Part shown: piece by piece, positions 1 through 8,224 of the stretch | Layout of the letters: every line of letters starts with the position of its first letter | Numbering within the stretch: position 1 is the stretch's first letter | DNA from: Cudoniella acicularis | Taxonomy: Eukaryota; Ascomycota; Leotiomycetes; Helotiales; Helotiaceae | Direction: 5' to 3' | Assembly (NCBI GenBank): GCA_013054445.1 | Contig: JAAMPI010001783.1 | Coordinates: 1-10,555, forward strand | DNA: 10,555 nucleotides | Translations under genes and position numbers: made by a program | The notes under the pieces: model-generated | Databases searched by the model: none | Seen by the model: only the letters and a program-made list of their open reading frames with translations | Told to the model about the DNA's origin: nothing

Positions 1-371
1 GAGTATAGTTACGTATTACGATACGTAATATAGAACCCTATTATAATAAGTAATAGGATTTCCTTATTAGATAAGAGCTTCGTACTTAACCTTTTATAGT
101 AATCTTATATTATACTTTAATTATCTTTATTTATAATATATTAAGCTTCTACGTATAGTAACTACTAGTAATATCGTATCGCTTATACTTCTATACTACT
201 AATATAACTTACCTTTACCTTAACTAATAGTCGAGCTGATAGTTAAGATAGAGAAACGTTATACTTTAAGTACTAGTCTTAAAGTAAAGTATTATAATAG
301 CTTTATAACAACCTCTTAAGGCCGCGACTACTAGTTAAGGGACTAGTAGTATTAACCCTACCGTTAACTAC

Positions 372-806
372 CCGAATATCGACGTAGACAGTAACGACGA
401 TAAGATATTCGACGTACTAACGACTTTAGTTAAAGTCGAGGCTAACGAAAGACTTAAAGTCTTCTTACTAGACAAATACTATAGTAAGCGGGTAGACCTC
501 GAGACCTTTATCTTATAGATATAAGTCTATTTTCGATTCTATAATAACAAGTTTAAGACGCTTAATACCTATAAGATCTAGGCAGCTTTATACTTTTATA
601 AGAAAATAGCTAGATAGATCGAGTTATTTCTAAAGAACTATCTTAATAAATAACTAAGCTAGAGGATAGATATAAGTAGAAGGATCTTTAGGTCTTTTAA
701 AGGGTTTAAGTCTATAATTAGAAGAGTGTTTAAAGACACCGATAAGAAGAAGACCGCCGAGCGCGCTCTTTTTAAACTTTATTAGACTAGGAGAGCTAGG
801 ACTCGT
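372..806 (+). pseudogene. gag: Decayed retrotransposon Gag (capsid) region
   Basis: Codons starting at multiples of three give a run that looks like the Retrotrans_gag domain. A stretch resembling ETFI-x-x-x-VYFRFYNNKFKT (about 501-560) is followed by an alanine/leucine-rich part (about 573-600), an FLKNYL-like segment (about 630-645) and VFKDTDKKKTAERAL (726-770). These resemble the conserved core of Ty3/Gypsy Gag, where a Phe-Gly-Asp/Lys-Thr-Ala-Glu block closes the domain. The frame is broken by at least seven stops, for example at 516 and 522. All are TAG or TAA, as expected from Trp (TGG) and Gln (CAA/CAG) codons hit by RIP. Downstream of about 806 I cannot follow the frame, and no zinc-knuckle Cys/His box was seen. 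It cannot make a protein. Assignment to Gag is inference from motif order. Confidence 0.65.
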
Positions 807-1500
807 TAAACCTAACGAAAGCGATAGCGAGGGAGGTGCTCTTTTATAAGACCTACGGCTAGTCAGCGATAAACTCGAATAGTAAGGAATCTCGATATAG
901 ATAGACGAACTACTAAGCTAGGTAAATCTTAAAAAAGATTTAGACTAGGAATTAGGCTAAGTAGACCTATTATTAGAAGTCGGGGAGTATTAGATACTTA
1001 CCCGCGTTAAAAATAATATACGAATATAGAGACTACTAGTTAAGAATAGCCTAAACTAGCTAGTAGACAAGCCTTACTTTAAAGAGGATAAGGGGACTTA
1101 AAACGAGCTAGCCTTTAGAGAACTATATCGAATTACTGATTAGGATACGCGAAGAATCGTCTTTATAGCCTAATATAACAAGCTAAGAGAGCGTCGTTAT
1201 ATCGCTACTATATTAATTTATAATAAACGACTATCGATCTTCGACGATAAAATAGAACCTAGAAGCGTCTAAGAAATAGTTAGGACTAGTAACGACGAAA
1301 GGATTTAGGAAAAGACTATACTAGTTATAGGCTTAAAGACGAACTATATCTAAGACTAGATTATAAAGACAGATAAACTATAGACGTATATTCTTTACCG
1401 GCTTATAAAAGTTATAGATCGATAACAAGTATAAAAACATCTCTTAACCAAAGCTATTTATATAGAAACACGAATCTATAAGGCTATTATAATAATAGGT

Positions 1501-2133
1501 TATAGATAGTTTATTATTAAAATTAAGCTTAATAGAATTATAATATAAGCTATAATTAATTTAAGAGTATAAAAGAACTATATTAACTCTAACTTTATAA
1601 TAAATTAACTAATTTATATAAAACCGTTATAAGAACTATATTAGCTTATTTTATTAGGTAATAAAGAAATAGGAATCGATAGATAGGTTAAGAAAGAGAT
1701 AAGATAACTATCTCTAATTATATCTAAAGGCTATTATAAAGAAATTAACTTAGATATCGTTTTACTTAGAAGATATCTAATAATCCTTAAGATATTATAG
1801 ATTAAGTAATATAATCTAAATATCGACTAGACGACTAGTATAATAGAATTTATATAATATATATATAAATAAGTTAAATAACTATCTAATCTAAAAGAGA
1901 TATATATAACCTTAAGTAATAAGGCTACTAATATAATAGGTAGACTAATATTAGAGACTAAGATAAGTTAACTAGAGATATTATTATAATATTAAGAATT
2001 TATAAAATTATTTAATAACTTAGAAGATATAAAAGCTCTATTAGAATATAAGTTATAAGATTATATAATTAGGCTTAAAGAAGAGATAATACTAATATCT
2101 AAAAAGTATTATAAGTATAATCTTATAATATAG
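1501..2133 (+). pseudogene. pol: Decayed Pol: retropepsin (aspartic protease) and start of the RT polyprotein
   Basis: The frame with codons starting at 1501 can be followed to about 2133 across many TAA/TAG stops. It reads as the aspartic protease that opens Gypsy Pol. The active-site Asp-Ser-Gly-Ala codons correspond to AAT TTA AGA GTA at 1558-1569 (now Asn-Leu-Arg-Val); each differs from a normal codon by a C-to-T or G-to-A change. An NYIN-S-NF block follows at 1576-1596. Further on come an INLDIV segment (1744-1761), an Ile-Leu-Gly-x-Pro-Trp equivalent (1783-1800, Trp now TAG) and an Asn-Pro-x-Ile-Asp-Trp equivalent (1813-1830, Trp now TAG). About 1990-2110 resembles the linker before reverse transcriptase (YQEF, then ALLEYK, DYIIRLKE). 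The frame stops at the ambiguous bases, so the RT catalytic motifs are missing. It is non-functional. Confidence 0.72.
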
Positions 2134-2145
2134 CTCGCTTACCTA

Positions 2146-2166
2146 NTANGGGGCGTCTATNACGTN
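2146..2166. other. Cluster of four ambiguous bases (N) at the end of the RIP tract
   Basis: Positions 2146, 2149, 2161 and 2166 are N, the only ambiguous bases in the window. They sit where base composition switches from CpA-depleted to normal and where the Pol reading frame ends. The likely explanation is a weak consensus or misjoin inside a repeat, so the junction between element and flank should not be taken as the real chromosome structure. Confidence 0.85.
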
Positions 2167-2260
2167 GTTTAGATCGACGGCGGATGTCTAGAATAATGTC
2201 GGTAGCAAACCTCCGGCATCTAGGATTATAGTTCTAGGGTACTTAATACGTGACACGGGA

Positions 2261-2620
2261 TGTTAGATAATACTATTGATTTCTATCATCATTAGGTCTT
2301 AGCATCGGACCCCCGTCGGCGGCAGATAGCTAATAAAAAGGGGGCTTCTCTAGACCCCTTGGGGCCAGAGATTAGTTCTATACTAAATCATTTTCCTGCT
2401 ACACGTGACTTCTTTGCCTACTAACGCCTCCTCGTCATATAAGAAGTTCTTTAGAATTCTAATAATAAAGAGCGTTAAAGAGAACTTAAGAGAAAAGAAT
2501 CGTAGGGAGTAGAATCAGGAGTATATTATAAGATAGAATTTTAACTCTATCTCTATAATAATATTAATATATAATACTAGGATAATGAGTCTAGGAGCCT
2601 ATTCTAATACCAGGAGCCTA
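2261..2620. repeat. Possible LTR fragment (low confidence)
   Basis: The stretch starts with TGTTAG (2261), as many LTRs do. It has a TATA-like motif (CATATAAGAAG at about 2437-2447), and its second half (about 2440-2600) is again poor in CpA/TpG and rich in TA. This would fit a long terminal repeat whose 3' part was hit by RIP. I could not find a second copy in the window, a clear CA terminus, a target-site duplication or a primer-binding site, so both ends are guesses. It may simply be AT-rich intergenic DNA. Confidence 0.25.
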
Positions 2621-2689
2621 TCACGGCCCCGTAGAGCCTGTTCTGGCTCCCCTAAATCCTTCTTACCAGAAGTTGACGTTCTTGATAGT

Positions 2690-2885
2690 AGTGCGACCGG
2701 GATAACCACATCCCAGGCAAGAAGGGTAAGCAGAGGTGAGGTAGTGGAGCGTAGACAATAGAGGCCGATGAGGACGGGTGAGGTTGAGGTGAAGCGAGGG
2801 TGAGCAAAGCGGCGAGTTGTCACGTGCGCAGTGGCTTGGCGCGCAAGCAAAGGGAGGTGAGGATTGGCGCGAAACAACAGCCAAT
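2690..2885. promoter_or_regulatory. GC-rich promoter-like patch with CACGTG and CCAAT boxes
   Basis: A local GC- and CpG-richer block stands out between AT-rich flanks. It holds a CACGTG E-box palindrome (2821-2826), a GGCGCGC run (about 2838-2844), and CCAAT pentamers in both orientations (ATTGG near 2863, CCAAT near 2881). Short open frames exist on the minus strand (2599-2928 and 2663-2884), but their products are Pro/Ser/Arg/Leu-rich with no family look, so I do not call a gene. It could be the promoter or 5' leader of a minus-strand gene destroyed by the transposon, or just a regulatory patch. Confidence 0.25.
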
Positions 2886-3483
2886 AAAATCCTCTAAGCA
2901 AGGGTAAATTTTCTATCCTAAATTCCAATATCCTTAAAGAATTTCGCCAAGATATAGACAGCTACACGCCAGGTCCTTGGCACCGAAATGCCAAATTTAT
3001 TCCTCTTAGTAAGAACGTATAATCAAATTCTAAAGATTGGTAATAATAAGCGAATGAAATAACCAATTTAGTTCATTGTAGGCCTCTAATTTATCTGCTT
3101 ACGAGTCATTTATTAACAGCGCACAGGTCTATACAAAAAGTAAGCCGCCAAGGCGATTTTGATGCAGCAAGTATAGGCAATTCACTCCACATCAATAATA
3201 TGCGATGTAAGCGAAATCCCATGACTGTTATACATCAAATCATGAAAATGTAAGTTATTAGCCGAACTGGATGAACTCCACCAGTGCGACTCCTCATTAC
3301 TTATATAAGCGAAAAAACGGCCCTGTCATTGGATTTCTGGTACACGGTTGAAGTAGTCAGCGTTGTGCATTGAAATTTAATTGCTGCCCAGAGAATCCGT
3401 CAAATATCTCTTCGCTGTAGATTAACTGGGCTTATTTTCCGGGTTGTCATGGCTCCGAGTGATCCTTCTGATTTTTGAAAATG
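2886..3483. other. Intergenic stretch upstream of the secreted-protein gene
   Basis: About 600 bases of moderately AT-rich, non-RIPped sequence with no coding signal on either strand. A second TATA-like TATATAAG lies at 3302-3309, about 275 bases before the start codon. I see no RNA gene or long repeat here. Confidence 0.5.
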
Positions 3484-3491
3484 TATATAAA
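3484..3491 (+). promoter_or_regulatory. TATA box of the secreted-protein gene
   Basis: TATATAAA lies 96 bases before the ATG at 3580, a usual distance for a fungal core promoter with a short leader. The ATG is preceded by AAAA, a favourable fungal start context (A at -3). Confidence 0.5.
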
Positions 3492-3579
3492 GAGTTTGAG
3501 GTGGTGGAGATTTTTATAAAGGTTTTGAAGAAGTTATATTCCTAATTTATCATTGTTGGCACCTTCTAGTCGAGTAAAA

Positions 3580-5033
3580 ATGGCTCACTTATTAGGATGG
3601 GGGTGTGCTATATTGGTAGCGAGTAAGTATTCTTAACGTACTAAGTCGACAATATTTGCTAACCTACAGTAATAGCGACTTGGGCCTCCGCTATACCACA
3701 ACAAACCGTCTCCCTTTCTTCAAAACCCCCCTCTTCTACAATCTCCACCTCAGCCCCTACAATAACACAACCAACCGCAACTCGCACTAGCATACTCTCC
3801 CTCCCAGAAGACGACTCAGCCAGAACATGCTGGTCATCCTACTACTCCTGGTCCATCCTCAGCGGTTCCATTTCCTCATCCGCGTATAACTTTCCCTGGA
3901 CGCCCGTTACCACCATCCCAACCTACATCACCACAATTTGCTGTGGAGACACTACCGAGAACCTCCCAGTCACAACCCTCTGCGACGGCTATCCGCGTCT
4001 CGCAGGCACCCCCCGCGTCTTCCACAACATAAGCATCATAACCACCATCTACAATTACACCTCTCAAACCCGCGGGCCATTACCCTCCCTAACAGAAGAA
4101 AAACCCGAATGCAGCATCGACAACAGCGAACCAGCTTGTACCCGCTTTTGGGACGATTGGAATTCTCACTCCTTTTACAGAACTGCGTATGATGATTTCA
4201 TTTATTACGGAACACCACCTTGCACCTCACCACTAAGCGCGTGCCCCCCTCCTTCAAGCACGAAATGTTCCGTCTCAGCAAACGGCGTGACAATGTATTA
4301 CTGGCCGCAAACCACCTTATCAGGCGGTGATTTCTGCGCCAAAAACGGAACAACACTCACACCCTCCCCAACCAATCCACCTTTTGCAAACACAGTTACA
4401 TCAGGCGACATAACCTTCACATCACCTAGCGTCTACCTCGTCGCTTCGCGTGTATTCGGCTGGGTAAGCAAAGGCCGTTTCCGGCGACGGGAAAGAGGGA
4501 ATTTGTGCGGGAAAATCGATACAAGTGTGACTTATACTGTCGATCCGGAGGATATTTCAACAATGCAGTGGTTGGTGAAGGGAAATACATTTAGTATGGA
4601 TTGGACGGATCTTACGACGATTCATAGGGATGCGTTTGAGAGGAATTGTTATGATGTATGGTGTACGCGCAGGAAAACTATTACGCCAGGGGGTGTGCCG
4701 TTTGTGGCACTTCCATCTGGTGTCCATACTGAGGAGAGGGAGTGGGTGGGTTGTGAGGGAAGGCCCGGGTTTATTCCGGTTATGGTCCCGCTTGGTGAGG
4801 CAAAATTTGAGGACGATGGTGGTGGTGAGGGTGATTCTAGGAATTTGCAGGCAGAGAGTTTGAGTATGGGGAGTCCGACGGCACCGGCCACGAATGTTGA
4901 TGCTGGGAGCACGCAGACTCAAGGAGTGGGAGGTGCATCGAGTATGCCGACTCTGGATCTTGATACGAATACTGATGGCGTTGAGGAGGTAAACGTGATT
5001 ATATCGAGTAGAGAATCATACCCGACGACGTGA
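3580..5033 (+). CDS. Secreted cysteine-rich protein of unknown function (two exons)
   Basis: Model: exon 1 at 3580-3622, a 47-base intron at 3623-3669 (GTAAGT donor, GCTAAC branch site, CTACAG acceptor) and exon 2 at 3670-5033, ending in TGA. This gives 468 residues. Splicing joins MAHLLGWGCAILVA to an in-frame IIATWASA, forming a signal peptide with likely cleavage after Ala22, before IPQQ. The mature protein starts with a Ser/Thr/Pro-rich stretch (about 26-60), typical of an O-glycosylated linker. A cysteine-bearing body follows: 14 cysteines from Cys68 onward, including Cys105-Cys106 and an NCYDVWC pair. An ITFTSPSVYL segment lies about 60 residues after the VTMYYW segment. The tail (about 390-468) is acidic, Gly/Ser/Thr-rich and probably disordered, and I see no GPI signal or membrane helix. 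I do not recognise the family; the pattern resembles unnamed secreted proteins of ascomycetes. It is probably extracellular or wall-associated. The coding strand is strongly C-rich in the first half and G-rich in the second. The next gene runs toward it, 188 bases away. Confidence 0.75.
3623..3669 (+). other. Intron inside the signal-peptide coding region
   Basis: This 47-base phase-1 intron has a GTAAGT donor, a GCTAAC branch site about 10 bases before the end and a CTACAG acceptor. Unspliced, the exon 1 frame meets a stop within it (AAG TAT TCT TAA), so removal is needed. Splicing yields an uninterrupted hydrophobic signal sequence, which supports both the start codon and the junction. Confidence 0.75.
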
Positions 5034-5221
5034 GAGGGAAGATGGCAAGGAATGAAAGGAGATTCGATTATAAACGGCTTTTTAGTTACTGCTCTACGTC
5101 TGAAGACGATGGTCCTGTTTGAGGTTGGCACTTGGAAGGTTAATTTGAATAATTTATAAGCCAACAACAAAACCAATGTCAAAAGATAATCCTTTTTTTT
5201 GTTACTTTGCTAGACCCTTCC
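5034..5221. terminator. Convergent 3' spacer between the two secreted-protein genes
   Basis: The plus-strand gene stops at 5033 and the minus-strand glucanase stops at 5222, so both 3' ends and poly(A) sites must lie in or beyond these 188 bases. AT-rich stretches (AATAATTTATAA at about 5148-5159 on the plus strand, and a T8 run near 5192-5199 that is A8 on the minus strand) are plausible 3'-end signals. No exact AATAAA is visible. The two 3' UTRs may overlap. Confidence 0.4.
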
Positions 5222-7914
5222 TCAATGACTCGTAAACATGATCACACTCTCCGCAAACGAATTCGTATTATCCGCCTGATTAACCACACTATTTCCATTT
5301 AAATCAACCATACTGACCGCCCCAACGGTATTCAATCCATACACATACACCGAGCTCCCGCTATATGTCTGGCTGGAGCCGCCTTCATCGATACCGAAGA
5401 TTTGAAGTTGGCAGTACTCGTTATACGTTGTGGAAGTGTGAGAGGAGCAAGCTGGTTATGTTGTTAGTTTGCGTAGTTTAGAATTGAGCAGGAATGTGGA
5501 GGGGAAGGGGAAATATACTGGTTGAGTAGTTGTTGAAGAATGAGTATAGACCTGCTCCGTAGACAAGGATATTCTTGGAGCTTAGAACTCGGAGGCCCCA
5601 TGCGTCGTTACAAGAGGCGTTTTTACCAGCGCAGAAAACGCCGAAGTCGGGGTCGTTGCGGGCGACGATGGCGGGGAAGGGACTAGCTGCTCCTGGGGTG
5701 GGTTGGTAATACCTGAGAATATTAGTATATAACCCCAGGGGTGATGAGAGGAAATGAAGGGATGACATACGGAGTTTCTGTCTGAATAAATCCCATATAA
5801 ATGTTCTGGGTGTTAGCGAACTGATATTGGTACAGAGTGTGATGCTCGACTGCTGTGCCGATACTATATTTGTGTTAGATGCGAAGCCCACATCACTTTG
5901 AGGTGAGAACGGGATACTCACAGCCAGATGTTACCTGTCGTGCTTTCAACAGACAAGCCCCTTCCACTATAAACGCTGATCTGGGTATCAGCTGCATCGT
6001 CGATATCATGGTCGGCACTCCATAGCCACACGTTCTCCAGGTACACTCCACTTCCGGTAGGCGTAATTCTCATACTCTGGAAAGCAGCAATGCAGTTGGT
6101 ATTTGGCTGCGCAGCCCCAACAGCACATTGCGCAACCTGCAAACTACTTCCAGTGAAACCACCAATTCTAGTATGGACATCCCACATTCCTGAAGGGGAT
6201 GTGGACGGAGATGCGAGATTCCACTGGATCAAAGTAGCGCCAGAGGTTGCCCCTTGGGTTGAAACGATCATATCAGACCATTCTACAACTCCAGTGTCGC
6301 CCGCATTTCCAACCTGAACAACAGGAACAGGGCTGTTCATGTTGGAAAAGTAGGATCCGGAACCCATGATAAGGGGATAAGTTTCTCCGACGATTTTCGC
6401 CCGGCGGGAATTTGAATGGTCGTTGTAACTTTGTAGATTCCGGCATCGAAATAAACAATATTTCCAGCGGCAGTGGCGGAGTTAATGATGGACTGAATCG
6501 CGGCCGAATCATCTGTGACACCGTCCCCCTTGGCTCCAGCAGATCTGACGCTTGAAAATTGGCTCACCGCAAGAGCTTGGTATTGTGGTTTAGAGCGGGT
6601 ATAGAAGTTGGAACCACTGAGCAAAGAGCTTGGGCGAGGGAACGCTGACACTCCGCCTTGACTGTTGACTGGTCCAGTTGGGCCATAAACATTCCCTTCT
6701 ACCCATGCTCCAATGGTCATCGTACCGGTTGTTCCTGCAAGAGCCATGGCTGAAGGTCCTTGGATCGCAGTTGGCACGTTGGTGAGAACGACATTTTCAA
6801 GAGACAGGCTTCCACCTGTGCGTGGAACTGAAGAACTTGTTCGTGCAGTTCGGATACCGACTGGGGTATTGGTGATCGTGCTGTCGATGAAAGTTACAGA
6901 TCCAACGGCCTGGGCGGAAGTACCTCCGTTAGTCATGTCAAGACCGGTGCCACAATTATTTATGGAAACACCCATATAAGTCCATCCCCAGTTCCAAATC
7001 TGGTAGATAGCTGTGCCAGAGCTGAAACAGTGTCAGCTGAAGTATTGCGAATTCAGGAAAGAGGAAATATACTTCGAGAATGTCAAGTTGCGAGTAGTAA
7101 ATTGCTGGGAGCCGATGTTGAGACCATATTGTCCACCGTAGAAGACAAGATCAGTCAAGAACCCGCCAGAGCCTATAAGAAGGTCAGTATAAGCCCGAAG
7201 CGAAGTAGTAAGGTAGGCAAAAGGACTATCATACCATTTTCAATGAACATCCCGACATGCTTTGTTCCGCTTGCCTGGCTCATCCGGAAAACGCAATTCT
7301 GCACACTGGTTGCTTGCGCTGTGGGCCAATGAATTCCGTTAATGGCAGTAGCTACAGGAATACTTGTCGTGTCAAAAACAAAATTCCTGATTTGTCGGTA
7401 GAAAACATTGGTTGTGCCATAGTCGGGGTTGGCCGACTGGTAAGGGTCTGCATCAACAAGGGCGAATCCACTAAAGCCAGCACTGGCTTTCAAAATAGGC
7501 ATAGCATTTGGATTACCGATCATTTGTGTCATGTAATACGGCACAATTGGCGCTGAGATCAAGTATGTGCCAGCGGGGAAATAGACCACAGCTGGAGAGG
7601 TGGTGCTGGATTGACATCCTCCCGGAGGTGGCCCTGCGACGCAACGAGAGCCACTCGTTATCGCTGCGTTGATCGCAGCTGTGTCATCTGTAACTCCATC
7701 ACCTAATAAATGTTAGTGATCGTATCCAAAATATGAGAAACCCGATGGTACCTTTTGCTCCAAAGCTTTTAACGTTGCGGAACACTTGATATGCCGACCC
7801 CTGAGGGTTATAGGGAGCTACGCCTTGGTGATTGATTGTCTCATACCAATAGCTCTGGGCAAATGCCTGGGTCACTAGACCCAGGTACAGTGGGAGTTGT
7901 AGAATAAATTTCAT
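5222..7914 (-). CDS. GH55 exo-beta-1,3-glucanase, secreted; seven exons with a one-base frameshift in exon 4
   Basis: Exons on the minus strand: 7914-7752, 7702-7235, 7172-7073, 7021-5922, 5863-5771, 5712-5519 and 5451-5222 (stop TGA). The six introns (49, 62, 51, 58, 58 and 67 bases) all have GT...AG ends, and exon phases match at every junction. The start at 7914 is preferred over an upstream ATG (7968) because it begins a signal peptide (MKFILQLPLYLGLVTQAFA, cleavage after Ala19). GH55 enzymes fold as two right-handed beta-helices (Pectate_lyase_3 type) and release glucose or short oligosaccharides from beta-1,3-glucan outside the cell. Here the helix-start motif GDGVTDD-[TS]-AAI occurs twice, near residues 55-65 and 409-419. 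The family blocks WLWSADHD, ISVYSGRGL, GTAVEHHTLYQYQ and GAGLYSFFNNYSTTC all follow. Glu617 in VEHH is probably catalytic, by family analogy. One base is missing in a G run (plus-strand CCC, 6400-6402) after about residue 451. As written, translation ends after 471 residues; with one more base it is 782, the usual family size. Either this is a pseudogene or a sequence error. Confidence 0.88.
6400..6402 (-). other. Single-base frameshift site in the GH55 gene
   Basis: On the minus strand the frame coding ...IQIPAG ends at a GGG run. The family-like continuation (AKIVGETYPLIMGSGSYF) lies one frame away and starts in the same bases. Without correction the protein continues as RKSSEKLIPLSW and stops at 6339-6337. 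Spliced exons total 2348 bases, one short of 783 codons, and every downstream junction is in phase only if one base is added here. No GT...AG pair could splice around it. Confidence 0.8.
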
Positions 7915-7993
7915 CTTGAACTGCGACGAACGGGGAAACGAATTTCTCTGGATAAATTTCAAAGCCAAATGAACTGAAAGAGAGACAATCTTC

Positions 7994-8001
7994 TACTTAT
8001 A
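7994..8001 (-). promoter_or_regulatory. TATA box of the GH55 gene
   Basis: On the minus strand TATAAGTA lies about 80 bases upstream of the start codon at 7914. It is followed by a pyrimidine-rich leader (TCTCTCTTTC at about 7973-7982), a common layout in highly expressed fungal genes. Confidence 0.45.
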
Positions 8002-8224
8002 GGACAGCACCAGAGCCTACCTTCAAGACTGCATAGCCTCCCCTCTAATTGCAAATGAACTAGCACATGGCAAACCACGAGCAAAGAAATTTGTTCTTGA
8101 TGTCCTCGGATCCTGCTAATGGAGTCGGCTCAAAAGGCCCGGATAATTCCAAAGGACAAATACCGCCGAGCCTGGAAGACATGAGGCCTCGCATGCGGAG
8201 CAAATCAGATGTTTACATAAAAAT

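Larger units (their letters stand above)
1..2145 (+). mobile_element. RIP-degraded Ty3/Gypsy LTR retrotransposon relic (gag and 5' pol)
   Basis: This stretch is very AT-rich and nearly lacks CpA and TpG. I count only two such dinucleotides in the first 360 bases, while CpG remains common (repeated ACG, TCG). That pattern is the product of repeat-induced point mutation, which turns CpA into TpA on both strands, and it argues against ordinary CpG-methylation decay. No open reading frame survives. If stops are read through, plus-strand frames still show a Gag-like region (about 372-806) and a retropepsin followed by the start of Pol (about 1501-2133). The order gag then protease fits a Ty3/Gypsy (Metaviridae-type) element. 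Reverse transcriptase, RNase H and integrase are absent, because the copy ends at the ambiguous bases at 2146-2166. The left end lies outside the window. The class is inferred from motif layout read by eye; a profile search was not possible here. Confidence 0.8.

Noticed and set aside
2338..2368. GGGG...CCCC...GGGG hairpin-like run as a terminator or CRISPR-like repeat
   Set aside because: The arms are short and imperfect and do not recur; no repeat-spacer pattern exists.
2599..2928. Minus-strand open frame of 109 codons (and an overlapping one of 73)
   Set aside because: No family pattern, odd composition, the end runs into the AT-rich repeat flank, and no convincing intron or homologous motif supports it.
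3876..4192. Open frames on both strands inside the secreted-protein gene
   Set aside because: They are shadows of the C-rich coding exon; the frame joined to the signal peptide explains the region fully.
4557..5182. Several minus- and plus-strand frames across the 3' half of the secreted-protein gene
   Set aside because: They lie antisense or out of frame to a continuous 454-codon exon, and have biased, low-complexity products.
7030..7556. Plus-strand frames of about 100 codons opposite the GH55 gene
   Set aside because: Antisense shadows of exons 2 to 4; the minus strand encodes clear GH55 blocks with matching splice phases.
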